Origin: Tolypeutes matacus
Taxonomy: Eukaryota > Chordata > Mammalia > Cingulata > Chlamyphoridae
Direction of reading: 5' to 3'
Length of the DNA stretch: 64,000 nucleotides
Assembly: GCA_026826555.1 (NCBI GenBank)
Contig: JAKSZT010018048.1
Coordinates: forward strand, 711,222-775,221
Within the stretch, counting starts at the first letter, position 1; each line of letters opens with the position of its first letter. The notes under the pieces are model-generated. The model was not told the origin of the DNA. It saw only the letters and a list, made by a program, of their open reading frames with translations, and ran no database searches. The translations under genes and the position numbers were made by a program. This document shows positions 34,010-45,290 of this stretch, piece after piece.

Positions 34010-34910
34010 CTTTTCTTTTCAGGCTCTAGCACACCCTTTAGTATTTCCTGCAAAACAGGTCTCTTGGTTACAAACTCTTTCAGTTTCTGTTTATATGTGA
34101 ATATTCTAAACTCACCCTCATTTTTAAAAGGCTATCTTTTCAGATATGAGATCCTTAGCTGGAAGCTTTTCTCTTGCAGTACCTTAAATATATCATAGCA
34201 CTGTCTTATTGCCTCTGTTGTTTCTGATGAGAAATCAGCACTTAATCTTTTTGGGTATTCCTTATATGTTATGCATTGCTTTTATCTTGCTGCTCTCAGA
34301 ATTCTGTCTTTGTATTTGGCATTTGATATTCTGATTAGTATATGTCTTGGATTTGGTCTATTTGGATTTTTTGGTTGGGAGTATGTCATGCTTCTTGGAC
34401 ATAAATATCTCTGTCCTTCAAAAGGGTTGGGAAATTTTCTACCATTATTTCTTCAAAAATTTCTTCTGTCCCTTTTCCCTTCTGTTCTCTTTCTGGGACA
34501 CCCATGACATGGATGTGTACATGTCTCTTGCTGTCATTTAGTTCCCTAAGACCTTGTTCAAATTTTCCAGTTGTTTCTTCATCTGTTCTTTTGTATGTTC
34601 ACTTTCAGAGGCCAATTATTCAAGCTCACCAATCTTTTTTTCTGCCTCTTCAAATCTGCTATTATATGATTCCAGTGTATTTTTAATTTCATTTATTGCA
34701 CCTTTCATTCCCATAAGATCTGCTATTTTCCTATGTATGCTTTCAAATTCTTCTTTGTGCTCATCCAATGTGTTCTTAATATCCTTAATTTCTTTAGCCA
34801 GCTCATTGAATTTATTAAGATTTGTTTGAACATCTATGATTAGTTGTCTCAACTCCTTTATGTCAACTGGAGGCTTATCTTTTTCCTTTAACTTGGCCAT
34901 ATCTTTCTGT
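34010..34910 (-). pseudogene. L1 ORF1 remnant with open coiled-coil part
   Basis: The minus-strand frame 34,900-34,616 is open for 94 codons and encodes the N-terminal coiled coil of L1 ORF1p: it starts Met-Ala-Lys-Leu-Lys, is rich in Lys and Glu, and has heptad-spaced Leu/Ile, including 'KEIKDIKNTLDEHKEE'. Downstream (34,600-34,010) the RRM and C-terminal regions are recognisable antisense ('ttctgatgagaaatcagcac', 'cttgctgctctcagaattctgtc', 'cctgcaaaacaggtctcttgg') but the frame is broken. The intact part is short enough that its openness may be chance; the L1 can make no reverse transcriptase. Confidence 0.75.
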
Positions 34911-36343
34911 TTCTTGGTGTGGATTGTAATTTTTATTGGTGTCTTGGCATCTGGCTTACTAGAATATTTATTCCGGGTGCAGCTTTTCTCTTTAAGGCTT
35001 CCTGCCCTTTCTCCCTTGCTGGTTGTGTAGTAGGAGCCAAGGATGTAGTTGGTGCTATAAAACTGTGGAAGCTCAAGCTGCCCTCAGTGCCCCAAGGACT
35101 GATGAAACTTCTTTCAACTTTCTCCTTTGCCAGTGGTAGGGACAGAGCCACAGCTGTGTGGAATAATGCAAGTTGTGCAGGCCTAGACTGTAGCTGCCCA
35201 AAGAGACTGATGAAGCTTCATGTCCCTTTCTCCCCTGCTTGGGGCAGGGATGGAGCTGCAGGTGTGGGCAGCAATCTATGTAGTGCAGGTCCAGGATGAC
35301 TGCAGTTGCCAAGGTAGGCTTCCAATTATTCATTTTGTGCTGGCCAAATTTACCTGCAGATACCTGAATAGACTGTTGCAGGGCCCGCCAGCTTCCTCCC
35401 TGTAGAGGTGGGGCTGAAGCCTAGGCTATTGCTGCAGGCCAATCTGGGTGAAAGAAACCAGTCTCTACCATCACTGTGGTTTTCAGTCAGCCCAGCTTCC
35501 CATCATACTGGTGGTGAAGTCAAAATGGCAGCTACTGGCCTCCTTCTGACTTGGACAGGTTCAAATTTCAGCTGTTCTTTGGGTCATATTTTAGCAAGCC
35601 GAACTGAAAATCAGTAGTCGACATTGGTGGCCAACCAACCATCTCTTCCTCCCCTGTTTTTGGGAAATGGAGCTTCCACTTCCTGCCACAGAATAGCTCC
35701 TGGGGTGGCTTTCACCCCAAAGTAGGATGATCACCAGCATTGCCTGTTATTTCCCAGAGAGACTGGTGTCAGCTCCCCCTAGCTTCCTTCCTGTCCATGG
35801 TGGGCCTGGGGCTTTAGCTAAAGTGGCAATCTGATCTAGAGGGAAAGAAGCCTGTCCCTACCAGCACTGTGATTTTTCAGTCAGCCCTGCTTCCCCTTGT
35901 GTCAGGCTCAGAGTTAAGATGGTGGCTACTGACCTCTCTCAGACTTGGACAGGTTCAAACTTTAGCTGTTCTTAGGATTATACTTTAGCCCACAAAATTT
36001 ACTAACCAGTGGCTGAAACTGGTGCCCAACCTTCTCTTCCTCCCCCATTTTTGGGAGATATAGCTTCTAATTCCAGCCGAGGAATAGCTCATGAGGCCAT
36101 TTGTGCCTCCAGTGGAGGATGGGCACTGGCCTCCTTGGCGTGGAGTGCTCTACCTACGAATCTTCTCTGCAGATGGGCAGTCTCTTTCTTCCAGTGTTTC
36201 AAGTATGCTCCAGGATGCTCTTCTGGTTTCCTGGAGTCCCCAAACAAGTCCTTTAGTTAGCTCTGGGTGATTACTACCTGCCCTGTAGCAGGAATTGATT
36301 CTAGGAGCAATTTACTCTGCCACCATCTTGCTGGTCGTCTAAC
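34911..36343 (-). promoter_or_regulatory. L1 5'UTR with direct repeats
   Basis: A 1.4-kb, comparatively GC-rich region upstream of ORF1 in the antisense L1. It contains two copies of a unit of about 393 bp (roughly 35,360-35,755 and 35,755-36,150) and, nearer ORF1, two copies of a unit of about 120 bp (about 35,090-35,215 and 35,210-35,330). Mouse and rat L1s are known to build their promoters from tandem 5' monomers; this element has a similar look. The several open frames here (60-126 codons) are in repeat sequence and have no protein-family features. Confidence 0.6.
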
Positions 36344-36362
36344 GAATCTCCTTTATTTTTTT

Positions 36363-36420
36363 GATGTAACATTTATGTAATCTAAAGCTACATTAAAAAT
36401 AATATATATATATACATAAA
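36363..36420 (+). mobile_element. L1 3'-end copy, right part
   Basis: The final 50-60 bp of the L1 3' end whose left part is at 31,740-32,119: 'gatgtaacatttatgtaatctaaagctac' then an A-rich, TA-rich tail. Confidence 0.75.
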
Positions 36421-36429
36421 TTAAAAAAC

Positions 36430-37124
36430 CAACAGGTAAACTTCATTCTTTCCCAAGGTCTGAATTAGCTGTGGTTTGTTGCTTTATCTTCTGGTCCTGT
36501 TGCAGCAGCAGCCCCACACTTCCTAAACACTGGTACAGTGACCTTGCTCATCCCAAACACTGAGAGGTAAGCCCCACTGTCTGCAGGAACCTGGGCAGAA
36601 GGCCTGCCCCTCCAAACCCTGAGACACAAGTCCTGCCCTATCCACGTGCTGCATGGAATGTCCTCTCTCTCAACCTGAAGATATCTCTTCTTCCCTAAAC
36701 TCTGCTTCCATCGTTCTCCTTTGTATTTGTATAGAACATGGGAATTTAGAAATATATTTTCAATTCTTAAAAACCAGTTGTATTTCACAACAAGCCTGTA
36801 AGGTAAGCAGACATTAATATATGACTTGTGTACATTAGTCAATGAATTTCAGAGAGATTATATCCCAGGACCACATTTTTACTACCGATAGTGATGGAAG
36901 CAGAGAAACTACATCATAGGTCAATTATACTCTGACATTCTTTTCTTATTTTAATTATGTAACTGTTCCCGCATACCTGCTTTCTCATAATGACTAAGTA
37001 TTAAGAATCTTCTTTGTTAAAATTACAAGTCAACAAAATGAAAAAATAGTGGCAAAATCATCCCACATAGTTCTACAATCTAGAAAATGGATAACCATAT
37101 TGTATTTCTTCTTATATTTTTGTG
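36430..37124. other. Unassigned; possible MaLR-internal remnant at the left
   Basis: Between 36,510 and 36,640 there are spaced 'aaacactg' and 'aaaccctgag' words with C-rich surroundings, somewhat like the repeated blocks in the MaLR internal region at 56,520-56,700. The resemblance is weak. From 36,700 to 37,124 nothing is recognised. The 125-codon minus frame at 36,465-36,842 shows no domain. Confidence 0.25.
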
Positions 37125-37320
37125 CGGTTACCAGGGTCCAGGAAGAGAGGGTATTGGGAGTTATTGCACAAAGGGTACAGTTTGTTTGGGATGAGAAAAA
37201 AAATTTGGTAATGGCAACCAACTATGTGGATGTAATTAATACCATTTAAATGTACACTTAAAATGGTTAGAATGAGGCATTTTGTGCTATAGTACCACAA
37301 TAAAAATCATAAAAATATGT
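37125..37320 (+). mobile_element. Old L1 3' end, sense
   Basis: This is the classic 3' end of older L1 subfamilies: 'gttaccagggtccagg', 'gggagttattgcacaaaggg', 'tttgtttgggatgagaaaaa', 'aatgtacacttaaaatggtt', 'taccacaataaaaatcataaaaa'. Confidence 0.75.
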
Positions 37321-37649
37321 ACCCCATTTCTGATTCTGACCTACAGATTAATTAATCAAGGTGCTGCCTGCTAGCAATCAGACTTCATTGTCTCCAGATT
37401 TACAGCCCCAGTTATTTCTCTGGTTAGCTCTGCTCAGCTCCTCCTGTTCCGGACTCTATCAATAGCACACAAACATGTTTAAACCCATACGGCTTTAGAA
37501 AATGCACAGAACTGTTTTGATCCAGGAAACCCTCGGCACCAATTAAGTAAAGATAAGCATCAATGCTCCCATGATCAAACATGACCCTCATACTGAACAC
37601 TGGACATACAGTCTAGGAAGGCCATGTGCCTTTTTAAAAGGTTTTATTA
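37321..37649. other. No recognised feature
   Basis: About 330 bp with no gene or repeat that I can name. Confidence 0.4.
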
Positions 37650-38440
37650 AAGGTCTTTATAGAGAGTTCTGAGAAGATGCATCAGAGTAGGGAGGCAGGG
37701 CTCAACTCTCTCTCAAAAACAACAAAGAAAGCACTAAATGCTGTCTGAGGGACGAGCATTGGGGAAAGCAGACCATGACAGTTCTGTGCAACTACCAGGA
37801 GGGTGAGAGACAGAGGGAGGAAGAATCCAAAGTAACAAACACGAGTTACCAATCCCCTGTGGCAGCCAGGAAGGGCTCTGGATGAGAGCCTTCCACAAGT
37901 CATTAAGCCTGGATAACCCCCCAGGCTCACTGCAGTTGACTAAGAGGGGAACAAACATCTTCCTCTCTGTCAGCTGTTACAAGGGAAGAAAGAGGGTGAG
38001 TTGGAGGGCCTCACTTAAATGAATGTGGCTACTTTGAATCTTGACTCTGGCCAGACTTGAAACACTGGAAAGCAGAGATGAAGGAAACACCTCACTGGAA
38101 ATTTTACTGATACATGCCATCTGCTAGATAGTCACGAAATTACAAGGAGAAAAACTGGTTTTAGGTCACTTTATCCCCCTGGTAGGAAATCTGCACCCTG
38201 TTAATAAGGCCCTGGTCTGATTTTGGTAACTTAAGCTGGACAATTTTAAAGACTTAGAATAAGTTGAATCAAAAACCAAAGAAGAGCTGTGAAAAAAAAA
38301 AAAAAAAAAACACTAGGCAAGAGAAAGTAATTGCCCATCAGAATAAATTCACCAATATGTTCAGATGCCTAGATATCAGCAAAAATTTACAACCCATGCT
38401 AGGAAACAGGAAGAAATGACCCTGGCAAAGTATCAAACCA
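37650..38440 (+). mobile_element. L1 5'UTR and ORF1 start, sense
   Basis: This purine-rich 5'UTR is similar to 1,755-2,250: 'aggctcactgcagttgac' near 37,923 equals 'tggctcactgcagccaac' near 2,017. It is followed by an A-run and an ORF1 N-terminal stretch at 38,320-38,440 ('caccaatatgttcagatgcctagatatcagc', compare 'agatgcccagacaccaac' at 3,261). It ends where an antisense L1 3' region begins. Confidence 0.65.
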
Positions 38441-38720
38441 AATAATTTTCCTGTTCTAGATATTTCATATATGTGAACTCATAGTATTTGTCCAATTTTA
38501 TTTGGCTCATTTCATGCAGTATGAAGTCTTAAAGGTTCCATCTTTATGGTATCATGTACCAAAACTTGATTCCTATTTACAGCTAGTAATATTCCATTGA
38601 ATGCCCATATCACATTTAGTTTGTCCATTTTTCTGTTGGTAGACACTTAGGTTGTTTCTACCATATAGGTATTGTGAATAATGTTATGAACAAGTACAAG
38701 ATTTTTAAGATGATTTTTCC
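38441..38720 (-). mobile_element. Old L1 3' region, antisense
   Basis: Antisense words typical of the end of ORF2 and the 3'UTR in older L1s: 'tatttcatatatgtgaactcatag', 'tttggctcatttcatgcag', 'agtaatattccattgaatg', 'ttgtccatttttctgttggtagacactta', 'attgtgaataatg'. Confidence 0.65.
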
Positions 38721-38899
38721 TCATGAATAAGGGAATAAGTATTGCATGTACAAAATAAACTGGCCATTATATTCTGTGTAATACTATGTTCTTGGTGTTG
38801 CACATTACATATATTCTTGTATAAAATTATAAATTCAAATAAAGGATGTAAAAAGCTTATAATTAAGGGATTTATAAGTGAATATAATTATGTTACATT

Positions 38900-39360
38900 G
38901 GAGAAATAGCTTCCTACAAATTCTAAGATAGAATTTTATGCATGGCTGAGACCAGCATAAGTGTAATTTCCAGAATGACCTCCCAATTCTTATTGGAAAA
39001 TCTTTTAGCCATTGACTTTTTATTTTCTTTGTTTTCCCTTTTGGTCTAATCTCATATTGCCAAGGCAGGGTTATCTCTGGTAGTTGTGTCATGTCCCACT
39101 GGTCAGGGAATGTTTTATCTCTGGAAGTCATATCCCAGTATGTAAGGGAAATTTTATATCTGGAAATCCTGTCATGTCCTTCACAGGGGGAAGATAGTAA
39201 ATTTATTTGCAGAGTTTGGCTTAGGGAGAGGAACATTTGAGCAACTAAAAGGTTTTCAGAAGGTGATTCTTAAGCACTATAATTAAGCTTATTTTCATCA
39301 TTACAGAAGTAAGTTTTATTTTTTCAAGTGCAATCCTCAAGACTAAACGTTTGGTTTATT
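38900..39360 (-). mobile_element. L1 long-3'UTR fragment, antisense
   Basis: It is alignable with 47,543-47,860 (the antisense long L1 3'UTR): 'ggaagatagtaaatttatttgcagagtttgg', 'gaggaacatttgagcaac', 'ttttcagaaggtgattcttaagcac'. The 'gtcatgtcc' phrase recurs three times at intervals of about 55 bp (39,088, 39,130 diverged, 39,170), a small internal repeat. The 133-codon minus frame over it has no domain. Confidence 0.55.
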
Positions 39361-39757
39361 AGTATATTTACTTTTATTAGGCAGGGCTCATATATTTCAG
39401 AGTTTATTTTCACAGGTTTAATTTGTAGAGTTCTACAATTTCAGTAAATTGGAGCCCTTACTGCTTGAGAGACTCATAGGAATGCCCCAGTTGAGAAATT
39501 TAATGTTTCTACACTTTTTCTATGGTTCCTTAAGGAACATACCTTATCTTATGCCCCAAACACTTTGAAATATGTCAGGGTAGTAAATAAGTTCTGTACA
39601 GAATAATAAGATCTCATTTTTTAAAATTAAGTTTCATGTCAAATAAAGCTGAATTAGGTTGTCTATATAAAACTGAGTTAAAGTCAGATAGTGTATCACA
39701 GAAAATTTAAATTTTGGAAAAAACACATTTTTCCTTTTAGTTTGTTCCCCTGAGAAA
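39361..39757. other. Unassigned AT-rich DNA
   Basis: About 400 bp that may continue the preceding L1 fragment; nothing specific can be named. Confidence 0.35.
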
Positions 39758-39763
39758 TTAAAG

Positions 39764-39949
39764 TTTTTTTTTTTTTTTTTAAGATTTTATTTATTTATTC
39801 ATTTATCCCCCCCTTGCTGCTTGTGCTCGCTGGGTCAGCTAACAGCGCCTTGTGGGCGGGCTTGCCTTCACCAGGAGGCCCCGGGAACCGAACCCGAGGC
39901 CTCCCATATGGTAAACGGGAGCCCTACTGATTGAGCCACAGCCGCTCCC
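39764..39949 (-). mobile_element. DAS SINE monomer, antisense, with target duplication
   Basis: On the minus strand from 39,949 it has a tRNA-like head 'gggagcggctgtggctcaat' (A box), a B box 'gggttcggttcccgg' and a body 'cacaaggcgctgttagctgacccagcgagcac', ending in a TAAATAAATAAAATCTT-type tail and poly-A. The 9-bp repeat 'taaagtttt' (39,759 and 39,950) flanks it. It is one of the least diverged repeats in the window, hence a relatively recent insertion. Confidence 0.9.
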
Positions 39950-39959
39950 TAAAGTTTTA

Positions 39960-42455
39960 TAATACAGATAATATTACTTTTTGTTTGTCTTTTTATTTAC
40001 CTTAGTCTTTAATTAGATCATCCTCATTTACCTTTCAACTGAATTTTGATTATCTCCTCCATTTCTTTAACAATTGTTACATGAGAGTGACCTCTTAGAA
40101 CTAATGCCTTTTCTTCAGCACCTTTAGAGCTGGAGAACTTTAGCTCTGCATCTGGGGTGTCATACAGACACTTAAAGTTCCAGGGAGCTACTAAGTTACA
40201 CACAAAGAGCAAAGCAACTTAGAATTAGAAAATAACCATTAAAGCTTAGGAACAAAAGGTGACTGCTGCAAATGTTTACAATCTAGGCCTTAATTCCCTT
40301 CTGAATAGTTTTGTAAATGAAGCTATTTTTAGAACTAAAGAAAACATTTGCAAATAACTTATTGATATTTTTTATTAGAAACCATAACAGAAGTTCTGTT
40401 CTGCTTCATTTTTATACTTTTATTAAAGTCATGTTAATTATCATGTATAATATAACTTATATATTATAAATATTATAGACTTGCCTTGCCTTCTATTTTA
40501 AATAACTGAAACTATGAGTAACATCCTTATTAGACTGTTGTCTAATATTATTTAGATCAGTATTAGGACAGAATTTAGACAATGAAACATTGTTAAGTTT
40601 TTAAGAATTTTATACAATCTTTAAGTATATAAATAATATTTTACTTATACAAAGCTAGTCCATAAAAAGACAGAATGAAAAAAAAATTTATACCACTTCT
40701 CAAACACTTTCCATGCAACTTATGCAAAATATCAACAAATTCATTCTGAAAATTTGAAGTAAAAACATACACTTTAGGATATGATTTAAAATGTTAAAGT
40801 TGTTAGGTTTGAATATTATGTTTAAAGAGGAGGTACATTTACTTTCTTATTTATCAAAGGGACAACTTAAATGAAACAAGATTTAATTTCTTTAAGTGAG
40901 AAGACTTATTTTTTAAAACACTGAAAGTTTTGTTTTTTCTTAAACCACTAAGTATATGATAAGATTATCATGAAGGATGAGAAATTATTCTGATAAAACC
41001 AATTCTTCATCTTTTATATTGATGATTTAGGAAGAAAGAAAAACAGCTTTTATAATCTTCTACTAAGAACAGACCGATAGTATAAGAAAATGTCGTTACT
41101 TTAACAAAGAGAAAATTACATTTTAGTTTTGCAGCTTCCATTTGACTCTTAGCATTGGTTACAACAATTAAAATTTGTTTTAGCAACTTTCTATAACTTT
41201 TTGTATTCATACAGCCTTTGTTCTACACATTTCAGATTTACATTCAGTGAAAATCAACGATTTCCCTTTAGGACAAAAATACACCTTTAAGCTTATTAAA
41301 TTATAGTTAGCATTGTATACAATAAACAAAATTTACTTTCACAAACACTCTACAACTTTTCATATTTCTTCATGTTTTGATCTACATATTTCTGTCTCTC
41401 ATTCTAAGAAAAACAGCTATATTATCCTAATGATGAAACCACAATTGTTTTAATGAACTTATCAAATTTTAATTAGCATTGGCGATAGGAAACAAAATTC
41501 ACTTTTATAAAACATCTACAATATTCTATATCTATTCAGATCATGTTATATATTTTTACTTCTCATTTTTTAAAAAATTAGCCATTTCACTTTAGGAAAA
41601 AACTATACTCTCTTTATTAAAAAGTATACCTTGAAAAAAAAAAAAAAAAGAAAAAAGTATACCTTGCACATTTTTTATACCCATATACCTCAAGTCTTCA
41701 AAATGACTTTTGGACAGTCTTCGCACATCTTACAAAATAAAATTACTTTAAATTAATATTTACCAAAATAACAAATTTCATCGACACAAACTTACACTCT
41801 TTATTTGAATGCTAGTTTACCTTATCAGCACCTGCACAAACTCAGGGAGAACATACCCAAGTAGAATAAAGTTGAAACCATGAGTATATGCAAGAAATAT
41901 TTTTGTTTTCTTCATTCAGAGGAGGTTAAAACCTCTTTGTTTTTATAATATTTTAAAATTATGAACAATTTTAAAAGCATATTGACCATCAGGCTCTGGA
42001 AAACATACTACATTTTAAAAAATTTATCTCAAGCATAATATAAGAAAAATTTTCTATTGTTTTCAGAGACATTTCTTTAACTAACTGAAATTTGGCAATC
42101 AAAATTTAATTCAATTACCCTCAGTTCAAGGTTATAAATATATTTTAATAATGACTGTTTACTACAGTTATCATTGCTAAGGTATTATTGGAAAAGAATA
42201 ATTTTAAATTGGGGAATTTTTTTAGATCTTTACAGCAACAAAGGTATTTCCACAGGATAAACTATGTAAAACATGGCTTATTTTGTAATTCTTTTCTTGT
42301 CATTTTGGCTGAGGTAGAGTGTTGAGTATAAAAATTTGGAAAAATTCTAGGAAGGGAATTGGTTGAAAATTAAAACTATTATATGAGTGAATCAGATGTG
42401 GGATTGGAAGAAATTGTTGATAGATTTAGAGTGAGGATGGATTTTGACCAACCCC
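39960..42455. other. AT-rich stretch, partly shared with 45.3 kb
   Basis: About 2.5 kb at well over 65% A+T. Part of it (about 41,030-41,480) resembles 45,290-45,720, with blocks such as 'taacaaagagaaaattacattttagttttgcag' versus 'taacagagagagcgctaagttttagtttgcat', 'acaactttt...tcattcag' and 'ccctttaggacaaaa' versus 'taccttaggacaaaa'. It is therefore a repeat, which I cannot name. No gene is seen. Confidence 0.5.
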
Positions 42456-42459
42456 AAAT

Positions 42460-45119
42460 AGTCATTAACCACAATCAGATTAAGTGCTGATTTCTCATCA
42501 GAAACCATGGAAGTGAGAAGGTAGTTGTGTGATATATTTGATACTGAAAAAGAAAAACTGCCAGCAAAGAATTCTTTATTGGGCAAAAGAACCTTTCTAA
42601 AATGAGGAAAAATTTAAATATTCTCAGATAAGCATAAACTGAGAGATTTTATCAACAAATGACCTGCCCCACAAGAAAAATTAAAGGAGTTTAGCAAGGT
42701 GAAAGGTGAAGAAATGAGAGACTTGAAAGAGTGTGAAGAAATGAAGTTTACAAGTAATGGTAGCTAAAATGGTAAAAAAAGAGGCAAACATATGGCATGA
42801 CATATAAAATAAAATAAAAAATGGCTTAAGTAAGTACTGCATTTAAAATAATACTATTGAAGATTAATGAATTAAACACCCCCAATCAAAAGAGATAGAT
42901 TGGCAGGATGGATAAAAGCTATGATCCCTCTATACGCTGTCTACAAGACACTCACATTAGATCCAAGGAAAGGAAAAAGTGGAAGGTAAAAGTTTGGAAA
43001 AAGGTATTCCATGCAAACTGTAATCAAAAAAGAGCTGAGGTAGCTATCCTAATATAAAACAAATAGGCTCTAAACACAAAACTGTTATGAAACCAAAAAG
43101 GGCACATATATTACTAAAAGGGGCAATCCACCAAGAAGAAATTAAAATATATATATATATATGCGCTTTATCAAGGTACTCCAAAATACATGAGGAAATC
43201 CTTGATAAAACTGGAGGAAGAAATATACTTCTCTACATTAATAGTTTAAGGTTTAAATACAACTTTCAACAATTAATAGAACTTCTAGACAGAGGATCAA
43301 TAAAGAAAGAGAGAACTTAAATAATATGATAAATGAATGACTCAAACAGACATATACAGAACATTGCACCCCAAAACTGTAAGATAAACACTTATGTCAA
43401 GTGCACATGTGTAATTCTTCAGGATAGACTGCATATTGGATCACACAAGCCTCAACAAATTTAAAATGATTTAAATTATAACAAGCACTTACTTTGAGGA
43501 AAATGGAATGGACTTGTTAATCAATAATTGGTGGAAAGGTGGAAAATTCTCAAATATGTGAAAGTTAAACAACACAGAATTAAAGGATCAGTGGATCAAA
43601 GAAGTAATTGAAGAAAAATTGGTAAATATCTTGAGATGAATGAATAAGAAAACACAACATATCAAAATTTGTCAGATGCAGTGAAGGCAGTGCAGAGTGG
43701 AAAATTTATACCCCAAGCATTTGTGCTAAAAAATAAAAAAAGTGCTAAATTTAAAGTTCTAACTATACACCTAGAGAAATGAGAAAAAGAAGAGAAATCT
43801 AATACTAAAACAATTAGTAAGAATAAAATAAAAATATTAGAGCAGAAATAAATGAAATTGGGAAAAAAACAATAGAGAGAATTAGCAAAACCAACGTTCA
43901 GTTCTTTGAGAAGACCAATAAATTTTCAAACCGTTAGCTAGACTGGCAAAATATATATATATATGAGAAGCAGATATAGCTCAAGCAATTGAGCTCCTGC
44001 CTACCACATGGGAGGTCCCAGGTTGGGCTCCTGGTGCCTCTGGGGGAAGATGAGCAGGACAGCAAACTGATGTGACAGGAAGGTGCAGTGAGCTAATGCA
44101 ACAAGTTGACACAACAAGGAGACACAAAGAGGAAAGACAATGAGAGACACAACAAAGCAGGAAGCTGAGGTATCTCAAGTGATTGAGTGCCTCTTTCCTA
44201 CATGGAAGGTCCCAGGTTCGGTTCCTGGTATCTCCTAAAGAGAAGAAGAGCAAACACAGAGAGCCCACAGCAAATGGACACAGAGAGCAGACAGCGAGCA
44301 CAAAGAGTTGGGGGGGGGGGTGTGATAAATAAATAAAATAAATCTTAAAAAAAAATAGAAAAGAGGCAAATAAAATCAGAATTTAAAGGGTGGCATTACT
44401 ATTGACCTCAAATAAATAAAAAGCATCATAAGCAGATGCTCTGAGCAACTTTGTATGCCTATATGTTAGACAACTTAGATGAAATGATTGCATTCATAGA
44501 AGCACACAACCTACACTGACTCTTGAAATAGAATACTTCAACAGGCTAATTATAAGAAATTGAATCAGTCATCAAAAACCTCCCCAAAAGAAAAGCCCTG
44601 GACAGATGGATTCACAAGTGAATTCTACCAATAATTCCAACAATTAATATCAATGCTGTTCAAAGTCTTCCAAAAATTAAAGAGGAGGGAACACTACCTA
44701 ACTCATTTTATGAGGCCAATATCTCCCTAATATCAGTTAGATGAAGAGACTACAACAAAAGAAAATTTCAGAGTAATTTCTATTATGAATATAGATGCAA
44801 AAATCCTCAAAAAATACTTGCAAATCTAATCCAACCACACGTTGAAGATTTATACATCACGATCAATTGGGGCTTTATTCTAGATATGCAAGGGTGGTTA
44901 AATATAAAAAAATCAATTAATGAGATATACCATATAAACAAATCAATGGGGCAAAATCACATGATACTTTTGATTGATGCAGAAAAGGCATTTGACAAAA
45001 TCCTGCATCCTTTCTGATAAAAAGCACTTTGAAAGATAGGAATAGAAGTAAACTTTCTCAACATGTTAAAGGGCTTATATGAATAACCCACAGCTAACAT
45101 TGTACTCAATGTTGAAAGT
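42460..45119 (+). mobile_element. L1, piece 1: ORF1 end, ORF2 first half
   Basis: A sense L1 5'-truncated within ORF1: 'agattaagtgctgatttctcatcagaaaccatgg' at 42,478 corresponds to the C-terminal third of ORF1. ORF2 starts near 42,850 ('agagatagattggcaggatgg') and continues through endonuclease and early RT ('aatttcaaaccgttagctagactgg', 'tggacagatggattcacaagtgaattctacc', 'gattgatgcagaaaaggcatttgac') to 45,119. There the class I ERV begins; ORF2 resumes at 53,099. Interruptions: a DAS dimer at 43,965-44,352. All frames are broken. Confidence 0.85.
43965..44352 (+). mobile_element. DAS SINE dimer, sense
   Basis: The first tRNA-like unit begins at 43,965 ('gagaagcagatatagctcaagc', B box 'aggttgggctcctgg') and the second near 44,158 ('gaagctgaggtatctcaagtg', B box 'aggttcggttcctgg'). 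It is followed by an A-rich body, a G-run and a 'taaataaataaaataaatctt' tail. It splits L1 ORF2, which resumes at 44,356. The antisense 106-codon open frame across it is not a gene. Confidence 0.9.
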
Positions 45120-45290
45120 GTAGCATATACGGCTTTGCATTTCTCCACAACTGTTCCAGTTCTTTCTCCTCCTAGTCACAGCAGAATTTCATTTCTTAAT
45201 AGTTACACGGAATTTACTTACACAACAATCCTTGAGACATAACTGTGAGGTCATGACTGATAAGTAAATTCTACTAAAACAGAATAATGA
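45120..45290 (+). repeat. ERV 5' LTR remnant
   Basis: 'atatacggctttgcatttctccac', 'cagttctttctcctcctag' and 'cagcagaatttcatttcttaat' match 52,395-52,480 at the start of the 3' LTR. The similarity ends near 45,290, so only about a quarter of the LTR remains here. Confidence 0.65.

Larger units (their letters stand above)
32112..36343 (-). mobile_element. Antisense L1 with 5'UTR, internally deleted, 19-bp target duplication
   Basis: Reading leftwards, a 5' end at about 36,343 ('gacgaccagcaagatggtgg' on the minus strand) is followed by a 5'UTR, ORF1, a short end-part of ORF2, a 3'UTR and a poly-A tail (poly-T at 32,112-32,120). Direct repeats flank it: 'gaatcccctttattttttt' at 32,101-32,119 and 'gaatctcctttattttttt' at 36,344-36,362 (one mismatch in 19). 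The element is 4.2 kb rather than 6-7 kb because most of ORF2, including endonuclease and reverse transcriptase, is missing. It landed in another L1 3' end. Confidence 0.85.

Noticed and set aside
34616..34900. 94-codon coiled-coil protein as a host gene
   Set aside because: Its sequence and context are those of L1 ORF1p: L1 5'UTR on one side and more ORF1 on the other. It is a remnant.
35090..35330. CRISPR-like or satellite array
   Set aside because: There are only two units of each repeat type, they are long and imperfect, and they lie in an L1 5'UTR.
39764..39949. tRNA gene
   Set aside because: A and B boxes are present, but the sequence has no tRNA cloverleaf end, carries a body and A-rich tail, and has a target duplication. 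It is a SINE.
43981..44301. 106-codon minus-strand frame rich in Cys and Leu
   Set aside because: It lies entirely inside the DAS SINE dimer and is the antisense of its tRNA-like units.
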